NCBI GenBank assembly: GCA_947573795.1
Contig: CANPHE010000022.1
Span: forward strand, 1 to 39,126
Direction of reading: 5' to 3'
DNA: 39,126 nucleotides
Origin: an uncultured Alistipes sp.
GTDB lineage: Bacteria; Bacteroidota; Bacteroidia; Bacteroidales; Rikenellaceae
Shown here: positions 1 through 10,204 of the stretch, one piece after another
How positions within the stretch are numbered: the first letter of the stretch is position 1
Layout of the letters: each line of letters starts with the position of its first letter
Notes under the pieces: generated by a model
What the model was told of the DNA's origin: nothing
The model's database searches: none
The model's input: the letters and a program-made list of their open reading frames with translations, nothing else
Made by a program: the position numbers and the translations under genes

Positions 1-240
1 GCTGGGGGCGTCGCACCAATGGTGCGAGCCGCCGAAGAGGGCAAGGCTGTGCCTTGCATTTTGCAGAAAGTATCGTTAATCGTTCTTAGTCGGATGGCGG
101 CCGGGGGCGGGCCGTAGCCTGCGGGGTGAGCGAAGCGAGCCTCCGCCGCCGGAGGCTACGGCTCGCGCGGTCTTTCAGACCGCAATTTGCTGATTTAGGC
201 TGCTTCGCAAAACTTTCACCTTTTCACCTGCAAACCGTTG
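1..240. other. Intergenic region rich in GC palindromes
   Basis: No gene is visible here. The stretch contains several perfect or near-perfect inverted repeats: TCGCACC/GGTGCGA at about 11-27, a long-armed GCCGTAGCC/GGCTACGGC structure at about 111-155, and GCGGTCT/AGACCGC at about 168-184. A related block, with an inverted repeat like the first, recurs at about 10316-10360. It looks like a dispersed non-coding repeat next to the slyD terminator, but its function is unknown. Confidence 0.5.
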
Positions 241-266
241 AAAAAAACGGGGCCCGAAGGCCCCGC
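241..266 (-). terminator. Rho-independent terminator of slyD
   Basis: Read on the minus strand this is a GGGGCC-TTCG-GGCCCC hairpin followed directly by seven T residues. It lies about 30 bases after the slyD stop codon. Confidence 0.9.
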
Positions 267-295
267 ATGTCCGTTGTCGGCAATTGCTGGGACCC

Positions 296-859
296 TTAGT
301 GGCAGTCGCAGTGCCCGTCGTGGTCGCCGCAACCGCAACCGTCGTGGCAGCCGTCGCCGCAGTCGTGATCGCCGCCGCACGAACCGCACGAGCAGTGACC
401 CTGGAGGTCTTCGGGCGTGACGTCGCGCACTGAAACTACTTCGACCTCGAAGTTGAGCGTCTTGCCCGCCATCGGGTGGTTGAAATCCATTTTCACGGTA
501 TCTTCGCCGACCTCCTTGACGACACCCATCATGCGGTTGCCCTGCTGGTCGCTCATGGGCACCTGCGAGCCGACGAAGAGGATATCCTCGGCCAGTTTGC
601 CGTCTACCATGAATATGTTTTTGGGCAGATCGACCACTGCTTCGGCGATGAATTCACCGTAACCGTCCTTCGGAGCAAGGGTGAATGCCACGCGCTCGCC
701 GACCTCCTTGCCCAGGATCGCCTCCTCGAATTTGGGGAGCAGCATGCCCGTGCCGAAGATAAATTCCAACGGCTGGCCCGGACGCGACTGGTCCGCGATC
801 TGGCCGTCGACGGTGAGCTTGTAGTCTACACCGACCATTTTGTTCTGTTCTACTTTCAT
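296..859 (-). CDS. slyD: FKBP-type peptidyl-prolyl cis-trans isomerase, SlyD-like
   Basis: This 187-residue cytoplasmic protein should catalyse proline cis-trans isomerisation and act as a folding chaperone and nickel or zinc reservoir. The FKBP fold covers about residues 1-140. It has the family pattern PLEFIFG then LPKFEEAILG near residues 30-50, an insert-in-flap chaperone domain around residues 70-120, and the closing strand NFEVEVVSVR near residue 140. The last ~35 residues are almost entirely Cys, His, Asp and Gly, the metal-binding tail that defines SlyD. The gene is monocistronic, with its own terminator and a promoter about 150 bases upstream, giving a long leader. The start fits the usual short N-terminus of the family. 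Function is confident from the family; the metal bound here is not known. Confidence 0.93.
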   Translation of the reverse strand: MKVEQNKMVGVDYKLTVDGQIADQSRPGQPLEFIFGTGMLLPKFEEAILGKEVGERVAFTLAPKDGYGEFIAEAVVDLPKNIFMVDGKLAEDILFVGSQVPMSDQQGNRMMGVVKEVGEDTVKMDFNHPMAGKTLNFEVEVVSVRDVTPEDLQGHCSCGSCGGDHDCGDGCHDGCGCGDHDGHCDCH

Positions 860-1012
860 TGTTTTATCGGTTTGTTGTCAATATGTTTTTTCTTTTGTTA
901 TAACATGCGGCTCTTTGAGCCGCGCGGGCCGCAGCTTCCGGCGGCGAAGGCTCGCTTCGCAGGCTGCCTCTGTGAAAAACCGCTCACCTTCGCCCTGTTC
1001 GTGCGGCAGCTG

Positions 1013-1045
1013 CAAAGGTAACCAAAAACCGCCGATTTGCAAAAA
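1013..1045 (-). promoter_or_regulatory. Promoter of slyD, Bacteroidetes type
   Basis: On the minus strand TTTTTG and TACCTTTG are separated by 19 bases, matching the Bacteroidetes -33/-7 consensus. The box lies about 150 bases before slyD. The resulting leader holds a GCGGCTC/GAGCCGC hairpin at about 905-921 and other GC-rich inverted repeats. Confidence 0.7.
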
Positions 1046-1074
1046 TGCGGCCTCTCTGTGCGGAAAATGGAGCG

Positions 1075-1107
1075 AAAAGCCCGGCCGATGCCGTCGGCCG
1101 GGCTTTT
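1075..1107. terminator. Bidirectional terminator after gcvP
   Basis: A near-perfect inverted repeat (AAAAGCCCGGCCGA / TCGGCCGGGCTTTT) with A and T runs at its ends lies 11 bases after the gcvP stop codon. It can terminate transcription in either direction. Confidence 0.88.
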
Positions 1108-1118
1108 CCGCCGTTGCG

Positions 1119-3941
<2,823 letters not shown>

Positions 3942-3985
3942 TATGATGAGTTTTGAGTAATAGCGCTTTTTCGGTCAATGCCACA

Positions 3986-4019
3986 CAAAGGTAAAATAAA
4001 AGGAACGGACACGCAAAAA
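3986..4019 (-). promoter_or_regulatory. Promoter of gcvP, Bacteroidetes type
   Basis: The minus strand reads TTTTTG, 20 bases, then TACCTTTG, an exact TAnnTTTG box with a good -33 element. The predicted transcription start is near 3979, giving a leader of about 40 bases before the gcvP start codon. Confidence 0.8.
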
Positions 4020-4088
4020 TTTTGAACGATATTCTTTTCTGAAAGAGATGAAAAAGGACCAAATTGCAGGTTTGGCCCTTTTTGTTTG

Positions 4089-4290
4089 TCAACGACATTG
4101 GAGCAATCCTTGCTGCCCCATTTCATTGCCTTGTTTCGCCGCCTTTTGATACCAGTATATTGCTTCATCAAGGTCTTTTTCGACTCCTTTACCTTTTTTG
4201 TAACATTCAGCCAGATTAACTTGTGCTGTGGCGAATCCGTTTTCTGCTGCCATTTTGTAATATAGATATGCTTTTTTCAGATTTTGTCGT
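4089..4290 (-). pseudogene. 3' part of the split YccF/Sel1 membrane protein gene
   Basis: This fragment encodes about 66 residues of Sel1-type tetratricopeptide-like repeats, including AYLYYKMAAENG and AIYWYQKAAKQG, and ends in a stop at 4089. It is cut off at its 5' side by the IS110 element. Removing the element joins it in frame to the fragment beginning at 5515, giving ELGDGTR followed by QNLKKAY, so the two were one gene. The apparent ATG at 4304 lies inside the insertion sequence and is not a native start. Sel1 repeats usually mediate protein-protein contacts. Confidence 0.85.
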
Positions 4291-4292
4291 CG

Positions 4293-4300
4293 TACATTTG
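4293..4300 (+). promoter_or_regulatory. -7 promoter box at the left end of the IS110 element
   Basis: TACATTTG matches the Bacteroidetes TAnnTTTG box two bases inside the element. In the inserted state no properly spaced -33 box is present in the flanking gene. In a circle the right end would provide TTTG (5493-5496) exactly 20 bases upstream. Confidence 0.55.
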
Positions 4301-4309
4301 TCATGAGTT

Positions 4310-4498
4310 AAACAATTGAATTATTTTTACAGTATCAGGCATGGAATAAGACAGATTTGTCGTTGGTTTTAGAAACCGTAGAATACGTTACGTCCCCATG
4401 CTTTGCATCTTAAAACCGGACAGTTCGTTAGGCCGTATAGAGCCCGTGTTCGCGACGATGGTTTACAAGATGTAGTTTTCACTTAAATTCTTTTTATT
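4310..4498 (+). ncRNA. Predicted IS110 bridge RNA
   Basis: The left-end non-coding region should encode the bridge RNA that guides IS110 recombinases by pairing with target and donor DNA. Four candidate guides are readable. A left target guide at 4352-4363 (core match TTTGTCGT) is identical in sequence to the left flank ending at 4290. A right target guide at 4381-4387, GAATACG, pairs with CGTGTTC of the right flank with one G-U pair. The two are separated by a GGTTT/AAACC hairpin. A left donor guide at 4420-4428, ACAGTTCGT, is identical to the element's right end plus core. A right donor guide near 4452-4457, GCGACG, pairs with core plus left end with one G-U pair. The 5' limit is approximate. 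Confidence 0.72.
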
Positions 4499-5464
4499 AT
4501 GGTTTACATCGGTATCGACATCAGCAAAAGCAGTTTTGTTGTAGCTTATCCGTCAGTGAACGGCTACCGTACCAAGGCTTATCCGAATACTGCTACGGGA
4601 GTGCGTAAGTTCATCGTTACACTCTCTGCGGTGGAGCATCACTGCGTCATGGAAGCCACCGGCAATTACGGTTTTCTGCTGCTGTACCTGCTTCATCAGA
4701 GCGGTATTGCCGTCAGTCTGGTAAATCCCAAGCAGATCAAGCATTTTTCCCGGATGATGATGGCCGTTACCAAGACCGACGAGAAAGACGCCTGTATGAT
4801 CGCCATGTACGGAGAGAAGATGAATCCTCCCATCTACAAAATGCCCTCACAGGCCATCATGCTGCTCAAACAGAAGAAAACAGTCATCCGTCAGCTTCGT
4901 AAACAACTCGTCGCATCGAAGAACCTGCGGGAATCGCTCATCGTACTGCCTTATCGGGACAAAGACTGTGTGCGGGCATTGGACAAGACCATTGACTTCT
5001 TAACCAAACAAATCGAGCAACTCGAAGCGGAACTGGCTGACATCGCATCATCCGAGTTCGACAAGCAACTAAAAGCTCTGACATCCATCAAAGGAATCGG
5101 AATTACGCTCGCTACGGCACTCATCCTTACAACCGGAGGATTTACCTACTTCGACAATGCAAAGCAACTATCCCGCTTCATCGGAATATGTCCAATCTAC
5201 CAACAATCCGGAACCTCCATAAATATCAGGGGACATATAAACCGGAACGGAGATGAATACCTGCGATCCCTGCTCTATGTCGCCTCGTGGTCGGCTCTGA
5301 GATCAAATGCGGCATGTCGGGAATCTTATCTCCGATTAAAGGCAAATGGAAAACCATCCAAAGTAGCTCTGATCGCTGTGGCTAACAAACTCGTCAGACA
5401 GGCTTTTGCTATCGCTACAACCGACTCAACATATATCGACGGGTTTGTCTCTACTAAAAAATAA
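4499..5464 (+). CDS. IS110-family transposase (bridge RNA-guided recombinase)
   Basis: This 321-residue protein should excise and insert the element using a RuvC-like DEDD domain and a C-terminal Tnp domain with a catalytic serine. The first acidic residue is in GIDISK (residue 6), the second in MEATGNYG near residue 53, and the last pair in TKTDEKDA around residues 93-98. A coiled-coil linker follows at about 120-190. The C-terminal domain shows the helix-hairpin-helix-like LTSIKGIGITLATAL and the segment SGTSINIRGHINRNG, which carries the expected nucleophilic serine. The length is normal and no catalytic residue seems lost. It is transcribed away from the predicted bridge RNA, probably on the same transcript. 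Confidence 0.93.
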   Translation: MVYIGIDISKSSFVVAYPSVNGYRTKAYPNTATGVRKFIVTLSAVEHHCVMEATGNYGFLLLYLLHQSGIAVSLVNPKQIKHFSRMMMAVTKTDEKDACMIAMYGEKMNPPIYKMPSQAIMLLKQKKTVIRQLRKQLVASKNLRESLIVLPYRDKDCVRALDKTIDFLTKQIEQLEAELADIASSEFDKQLKALTSIKGIGITLATALILTTGGFTYFDNAKQLSRFIGICPIYQQSGTSINIRGHINRNGDEYLRSLLYVASWSALRSNAACRESYLRLKANGKPSKVALIAVANKLVRQAFAIATTDSTYIDGFVSTKK

Positions 5465-5514
5465 CCTCTCGTTCATTTTTTTTACCTCTTTATTTGCTTT
5501 TTAACACAGTTCGT

Positions 5515-6678
5515 GTTCCGTCTCCTAATTCATAGCATTGGCCTAATTCGTTTTGAGCTTCGACACATCCTTTTTTTGCAGCCTGTGTATACCATTTTAT
5601 CGCCCTACTCACTCATATCATATGGTGTATTATCGTAACCATATGCAAAGCTGCGCCCTTTTTCATAGCAACTGTATGCGTCTAAATTATAAAGACCGTC
5701 TTGGATGTCCAAATGATTTTTATAAATGGATTTTCCTAAAAAGCCGATGCTGATCAGGATGGCAACTGCTCCTGCAATTACGTACGGTTTACGTCTTTTC
5801 CATACCTTAGTTCGCCGTTCCGCCGCCGCTTTTTCCTCCTGCTCGCGCCGGAGACGGAGTTTCTCCTCTTCTTTGGCCTGCTCTTCGCGCCATATGCGCC
5901 GCCGTTCGGCTTGTTCCAGTGTGCAGGCGTAGATCAACTCTTCGGCATAGAGCTGCGGACTGGCGAGTATCTCGTGCAGCTTGTCGTTGTCCATCGCCCG
6001 GACTTGCTCCGTAAATTTCGCACTCTTGCTGCGGATGTCGATCTCTCGGCGGCACTCTTCGACCAGCGAGGCCCGGTACATCGCGGCGTTGCAGACGATT
6101 TCGAGCAGTTTATCATCGTCGTACTGCCGCACCTCGGACATCGGAGGAAGTGTTTCGTCGGGGTCTTCCGCGAAATGACGCTCCGCCGAACGTGTTTCCG
6201 GCTCTCTGGTTTCTCCCTTGTAGCGCCGGACGGTGTCGCCGGCCTTGATGCGTGCGATCTCGTCGGCCACGGCCTTCGGAACGCAAATCTTGTCGACGGG
6301 CATAAAGATCGCGGGCAGAGCCTTGAACCAGACGATGCCGCACGGAATGCCGATGATGCTCAAAAATTCCCCGATCATGGCGAACAGCGCTCCGGCGGCG
6401 GCGATCACTCCGAAAGGGAAATAGAGAATCGTAATGACGGTCGAATAAGCCGCGGCGGCTGTGCTGCGTTCCTCGGGCCGCACCAGAGCGAGCTCCTTGC
6501 GGGTGACCAGAGCCGATGAAAAGGGCGAGAGCAGGAATCGTGCGATCTGGAAAAATCCGAGCCCCACGGGATAGAGTACTACCGTGCAGCATAGGATCGC
6601 GCCGAACAATGCATAAAAAAATGCGAATAGGAATCCGAGAAATGGAAAATGCCAGAGAATGTTCAAACAACCGTTCAT
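5515..6678 (-). pseudogene. 5' part of a YccF-domain / Sel1-repeat membrane protein, frameshifted and split by IS110
   Basis: The N-terminus has two hydrophobic YccF-type domains (about residues 1-55 and 85-130). A cytoplasmic region follows with two copies of a D-x-L-x-E-I motif (YDDDKLLEIV, MDNDKLHEIL), each ahead of an acidic helix. Then come an Arg/Glu-rich coiled coil, a transmembrane helix near residues 307-325, and Sel1 repeats. Translation stops at 5605 after YDMSE, but Sel1 sequence (AIKWYTQAAKKG) continues in another frame to 5515. A tandem ACTC-ACTC at 5607-5614 explains the shift: one copy fewer restores the frame. The rest of the gene lies at 4089-4290 beyond the insertion sequence. 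Its role is unknown; YccF proteins are poorly characterised inner-membrane proteins. Confidence 0.85.
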
Positions 6679-6717
6679 ATTTACTTAATTTTAAGGGTTA
6701 GTCGTTTCGTTGCACAT

Positions 6718-6755
6718 AAAAAAGGCGTGAGCAAATTTTTCCGAATTCACTCACG
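6718..6755 (-). terminator. Terminator overlapping the closing stem of the structured RNA
   Basis: On the minus strand CGTGAG/CTCACG arms, extended by weaker A-T and G-T pairs, are followed by CC and six T residues. The 5' arm is the same sequence that forms the 3' side of the closing stem of the neighbouring RNA, so the two structures exclude each other. Confidence 0.65.
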
Positions 6756-6893
6756 AGGTATTAGGCGACCCACCAAGTAGAATTACGGATAAATGCCCAC
6801 GCTGAAAAACAGCGAGAGCACCAACCTTAATCTCTTACTTGGTTACGAAAGTGCCTAATTTTCGTGAGTAAGAAAAAAGCCGATGCGCTTTTT
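6718..6893. ncRNA. Rod-shaped structured RNA, possibly a 6S-like RNA; strand uncertain
   Basis: No open frame fills this interval, but long-range pairing is strong. ACTCACGA (6749-6756) pairs with TCGTGAGT (6862-6869), and ATTAGGC (6760-6766) with GCCTAAT (6853-6859). CCAAGTA (6773-6779) pairs with TACTTGG (6836-6842), and CGCTG (6800-6804) with CAGCG (6810-6814). Between the second and third stems is an internal bubble of about 6 by 10 bases. A long stem with a central bubble is the architecture of 6S RNA, and Bacteroidetes have a 6S-like family, so this is my leading reading. On the minus strand a TATCTTTG promoter box precedes it and a terminator overlaps its end. On the plus strand an AAAAAGC/GCTTTTT hairpin follows at 6873-6893. 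A leader attenuator for the YccF gene is the alternative. Confidence 0.5.
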
Positions 6894-6932
6894 ATTGTTC
6901 GTATGTCGGCGATCCTTGTAGACCGCACGTTG

Positions 6933-6940
6933 CAAAGATA
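6933..6940 (-). promoter_or_regulatory. -7 promoter box before the structured RNA / YccF gene
   Basis: The minus strand reads TATCTTTG, an exact TAnnTTTG match, just after the terminator of the kinase gene. No clear -33 TTG is present at the usual spacing. It would start a transcript that runs through the structured RNA. Confidence 0.5.
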
Positions 6941-6975
6941 GAAAAATCAATCCGAAATCGTGCGGTGATTCGGAT

Positions 6976-7012
6976 AAAAAATCGGGCCCCGGCGCGATTG
7001 TTCGTCGGGGCC
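6976..7012 (-). terminator. Terminator of the nucleoside kinase gene
   Basis: On the minus strand GGCCCCG/CGGGGCC arms are followed by CGA and a run of six T residues, 15 bases after the stop codon of the kinase gene. Confidence 0.85.
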
Positions 7013-7026
7013 TGTTTCGTACGGAG

Positions 7027-8697
7027 CTAATATCGAAAACTGCTGCCGCCGATGAATTCGCGCAGGATCGATGTGGGCGGAATCTCGTCGGGCGCGATGG
7101 GGATGAAGTTGTCGAGGAACTGCAACATGCGCCGAGCCTCGTCGTATTCGGGAATCGTGTCGGGCACCTCGCGGAGAATCTTTTCGGCGAAGGGGCGCAG
7201 GACCGAGATTTCGTAGAAGAGCGACGAGTTGAGCATCACGTCGGCGTTTTCCTGGTAGGGGAAAATATGGCGTTCCTCGCCGCGGCGCACCGAGGGCCAG
7301 CGCGTCAGCGTCGCCACGGCGTCGGCGCCCCGCTGCGTATAGTCGCGCGTGAGGCGGCGCAGCAGGCGGTTGTCGGTGGTGGCGATGCGCGAAAGGTTGT
7401 CCAGTGCCACGGAGGTGAAGCACGAGACGTAGATGCGGAATTTCTGTGCGTCGGGAATCGAGGGGGTGAGCCGCGGGTTGAGACCGTGGATACCCTCGAC
7501 GATGAGGATCGACCGCTCGTCGAGCGTCAGCGGCCGGTCGTGGTGCATGCGGCGTCCGGTGATGAAGTCGTAGCGCGGGATGTCGACGCTCTCGCCTCGC
7601 ATCAGACGCCCCAGGTGGTCGTTGAAGAGCTCCAGATCGATGGCCTCGAGCGCCTCGTAGTCGTAGTCTCCGTTTTCGTCGCGGGGCGTCTGCTCGCGTT
7701 CGACGAAATAGTCGTCCAGCGAGATCATCACGGGCCGCAGCCCCAGGACGCCGAGCTGGATGCTCAGCCGCTTGGCCGAAGTGGTCTTGCCGCTGCTCGA
7801 AGGCCCCGAGATGAGCACCATCCGCGTGCCGCGCGTGCGGTTGGCTTCGAGAATTGCATCGGCTACTTCGGCGAATTTGCGCTCGTGGAACGCTTCGGCG
7901 ACCTTGATCATGCTCCCCGCGTCGCCGGCCAATGTGCGGGCGTTGACCGCCCCGATGGTCGGCACGCCCATCATGTCGACCCAGGCGCCGTATTCGCGGA
8001 AGATGCCGAACATCTTCTCCTGGGGACCTGCGGGGATCACCCGCTCGGGATCGGTGCGCAGCGGCAGGGCGAGGTAGAGACCGTCGTAGCAGGGTTCGAT
8101 GCCGAAGCGCTCGACGAAGCCGGTCGAGGGGGCCAGCGAACCGTAGAAATAGCCGGCCGTGTCGTCGAGCGTATAAAGATAGCTGTAAAGCCGCGGACGT
8201 GTGTCCAGCAGGACGATCTTGTCGTCGTAGCCCAGTTCGGCATAGCGGGCGCGCACTTGGTCGGTCGGCAGTTTCGTGCTCCGGATCGGGAAATCGGCCT
8301 CGACGATCGCCCGCATGCGTTCTTCCAGTGCCCGGGCCTCGGCGTCGGAAAAACCGCGGATGCCGTCGATTTCGCAGTAGAACCCGCCCTGCGCCATCGA
8401 ATGGCGGATGCGGAGCGTGCGTCCGGGGTAGAGGTCGCGCACGGCCTTCTGGAGGATGAACCACGCGGTACGCTGGTAGACGCGGATTCCGGCGAACGAG
8501 GCGATATCGACGAAACGTACCGTCGCCGGGGTATACAATTTGTAACCGAGTTCCCGAAGCCTGTTGTCGACATAGGCCGCCAGGTAGGGATGGCGGCCGG
8601 CCGGAAGCTGCGCTGCGATTTCCGCCAGCGAAACGCCCGGCGGCACTTGCAACTCGCCGGACGGATTTTCACAGATGACTCGTATCGTATCGTTCAT
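7027..8697 (-). CDS. Nucleoside (uridine) kinase-like protein with N-terminal TGS domain
   Basis: This 556-residue protein combines an N-terminal TGS domain (about residues 1-65), a threonyl-tRNA-synthetase-like accessory region (about 70-180) and a C-terminal uridine kinase/phosphoribulokinase-type P-loop domain. The Walker A motif is GPSSSGKTTSAKRL near residue 300. The segments SLDDYFVER and DYDYEALEAIDLELF, and IVEGIHGLN further on, are typical of uridine kinases. It probably phosphorylates a nucleoside, perhaps uridine or cytidine, in pyrimidine salvage; the substrate is not shown. The start at 8697 is chosen because MNDTIRV begins the TGS strand; upstream in-frame sequence runs into the divergent promoters and neighbouring gene. 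It is divergent from a 5'-nucleotidase gene. Confidence 0.85.
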   Translation of the reverse strand: MNDTIRVICENPSGELQVPPGVSLAEIAAQLPAGRHPYLAAYVDNRLRELGYKLYTPATVRFVDIASFAGIRVYQRTAWFILQKAVRDLYPGRTLRIRHSMAQGGFYCEIDGIRGFSDAEARALEERMRAIVEADFPIRSTKLPTDQVRARYAELGYDDKIVLLDTRPRLYSYLYTLDDTAGYFYGSLAPSTGFVERFGIEPCYDGLYLALPLRTDPERVIPAGPQEKMFGIFREYGAWVDMMGVPTIGAVNARTLAGDAGSMIKVAEAFHERKFAEVADAILEANRTRGTRMVLISGPSSSGKTTSAKRLSIQLGVLGLRPVMISLDDYFVEREQTPRDENGDYDYEALEAIDLELFNDHLGRLMRGESVDIPRYDFITGRRMHHDRPLTLDERSILIVEGIHGLNPRLTPSIPDAQKFRIYVSCFTSVALDNLSRIATTDNRLLRRLTRDYTQRGADAVATLTRWPSVRRGEERHIFPYQENADVMLNSSLFYEISVLRPFAEKILREVPDTIPEYDEARRMLQFLDNFIPIAPDEIPPTSILREFIGGSSFRY

Positions 8698-8722
8698 AAA
8701 CGGATTTTTGCGGATCGAGCGA

Positions 8723-8753
8723 TAAAGGTAAAAATAATTCGTAACTTTGGCAA
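8723..8753 (-). promoter_or_regulatory. Promoter of the nucleoside kinase gene
   Basis: The minus strand reads TTG, 20 bases, then TACCTTTA, one mismatch from TAnnTTTG. It overlaps the divergent promoter of the 5'-nucleotidase, so the two start sites share the same roughly 30 bases. Confidence 0.6.
8742..8749 (+). promoter_or_regulatory. -7 box of the 5'-nucleotidase promoter
   Basis: TAACTTTG is an exact TAnnTTTG box 39 bases before the chosen start codon at 8789. No TTG at the usual -33 distance is visible. This box lies upstream of 8789 and overlaps an alternative upstream start at 8747, which argues for the later start. Confidence 0.6.
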
Positions 8754-8788
8754 GCCGAAATGCGCAATTGGAAAATAATATCGGAAAT

Positions 8789-10204
8789 ATGAAAACCCTT
8801 TTTCGGAATCTGCTGCTGCTGCTCGTCGCGGGTGCAGCCGCCTGCACGCCTCGCGAGCGGACGATCGTGCTGCTCTCGACGAACGACATGCACGCCAAAA
8901 TCCAACATTTCCCCCGCCTGGCTGCCGCCGTCGAGGCTTGCCGCGATACGGCGCAGCTGGTCGTGCTGGTGGATGCGGGCGACCGCTGGACGGGCAATGC
9001 CTATGTCGACCGCACGCCGACGCCCGGCATGCCGATGATCGCCCTGATGAACCGCCTGGGCTACGACGTGGCGACGTTGGGCAACCACGAATTCGATCAC
9101 GGGCAGGCTTTTCTGGGGCGCATGATCGACAGCATGGATTTCGAGGTCGTATGCGCCAACGTCGTGAGCGACACGTGCACCTTCCCGCAGTTGCCGCCCT
9201 ATACGATTCTCCGACGCGACGGCATCCGCATCGGATTCGTCGGCGTCGTTACCAATTACGAGGGTCCCGGGCACCCCGCGGGCAACGCATCGAGTTTCGT
9301 GGGGCTGCGTTTCCCCGATCCGCAGGAATTGGCCGAACGTTATGCCGCCGAACTGCGTCCGAAGGTCGACCTGCTGGTGCTGGTGTCGCACATGGGCGAC
9401 GACCGCGATCAGGAGTTGCTCGAGGACGGTTCGCAGTTCGATCTGGTGATCGGCGGACATACCCACGAACTGCGCGATACGCTCGTCGGCGGAACGCTGT
9501 TGACCCAGACGGGTAAGAACCTGGCCAACATCGGCGTCACGAAAGTCCGCATGCGGGGCCGCAAGATCGAGCGAATCGATTTCGAGATCGTGCCGCTCTC
9601 GAACTACGAGCCCGATGCCGAGTATCAGCGGTTGGTGGACGACTATTATGCCGATCCTGAGCTGAACCGTCCTATCGGAACCTTCGCCCGCACGGCGACG
9701 AAAGCGGGGCTTGCGAACTGGATGGCCGCGACGGCCGCTGCCGATGCCGGAGCCGATATCGGAATCTATCATATCGGGGGCGTGCGTCTCGATTCGATAT
9801 CGCAGGGCGGAGTGAGCACGGCGCGGATTTACGACCTGGAACCGTTCGGCACCGAGGTCGCCGTAATCGACATGACGGTCGAGGAGCTGCGGCGGATGAT
9901 CGTCACGAAGTACAACGAGCCCACGCGCGAGGGACATCGCATCGATCTGATCGCTACGGTGCCCTATACGATCGTCGTCGATGCCGACGACCGGGCCTGT
10001 ACGGTGCTCTTTCCGGGGTTGAGCGACCGCAAAACCTATCGTGTGGCGATGAGCGACTATGTTTTCAAGAATTACCGCGATATCGAGCGGCAGCGCGGAT
10101 CGATATCGGGTCGTAAGGTAGCCGACGTATTGTCGGAGAATCTTGTTTCGGGACGCCCGGTCGATCCGGACAATGCCTTGAAGCAAAAGGTCGTGCGAGA
10201 GTAA
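8789..10204 (+). CDS. Lipoprotein 5'-nucleotidase / UDP-sugar hydrolase-like metallophosphoesterase
   Basis: This 471-residue protein begins with a lipoprotein signal ending in the lipobox AGAAAC (Cys near residue 18), so it should sit in the cell envelope. The N-terminal calcineurin-like domain has the metal-binding series STNDMHAK (in place of the usual DxH), DAGDRW, LGNHEFDHG, a later VSHMGDD, and GGHTHE near residue 230, all expected for the UshA family. The C-terminal 5'-nucleotidase domain covers about residues 300-471, including RTATKAGLANWMA and DLEPFGTEV. It likely dephosphorylates extracellular nucleotides to nucleosides, which would fit the divergent nucleoside kinase. The start at 8789 gives a proper signal peptide. 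Confidence 0.9.
   Translation: MKTLFRNLLLLLVAGAAACTPRERTIVLLSTNDMHAKIQHFPRLAAAVEACRDTAQLVVLVDAGDRWTGNAYVDRTPTPGMPMIALMNRLGYDVATLGNHEFDHGQAFLGRMIDSMDFEVVCANVVSDTCTFPQLPPYTILRRDGIRIGFVGVVTNYEGPGHPAGNASSFVGLRFPDPQELAERYAAELRPKVDLLVLVSHMGDDRDQELLEDGSQFDLVIGGHTHELRDTLVGGTLLTQTGKNLANIGVTKVRMRGRKIERIDFEIVPLSNYEPDAEYQRLVDDYYADPELNRPIGTFARTATKAGLANWMAATAAADAGADIGIYHIGGVRLDSISQGGVSTARIYDLEPFGTEVAVIDMTVEELRRMIVTKYNEPTREGHRIDLIATVPYTIVVDADDRACTVLFPGLSDRKTYRVAMSDYVFKNYRDIERQRGSISGRKVADVLSENLVSGRPVDPDNALKQKVVRE

Larger units (their letters stand above)
4291..5514 (+). mobile_element. IS110-family insertion sequence, complete, 1,224 bp
   Basis: The element has about 208 bases of non-coding left end, one transposase gene and about 50 bases of right end. 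There are no terminal inverted repeats or long target duplication, as expected for IS110. The trinucleotide CGT occurs at both junctions (4288-4290 and 5512-5514) and must contain the core shared by donor and target. The boundaries follow from restoring the reading frame of the interrupted Sel1 gene: deleting 4291-5514 gives a continuous open frame. The long 5' non-coding end places it in the IS110 group proper, not IS1111. All parts look intact, so the copy may be active and may have arrived recently. Confidence 0.9.

Noticed and set aside
4089..4304. A free-standing 71-residue Sel1 protein starting at 4304
   Set aside because: The apparent start and first residues lie inside the IS110 left end; the sequence is the 3' fragment of a split gene.
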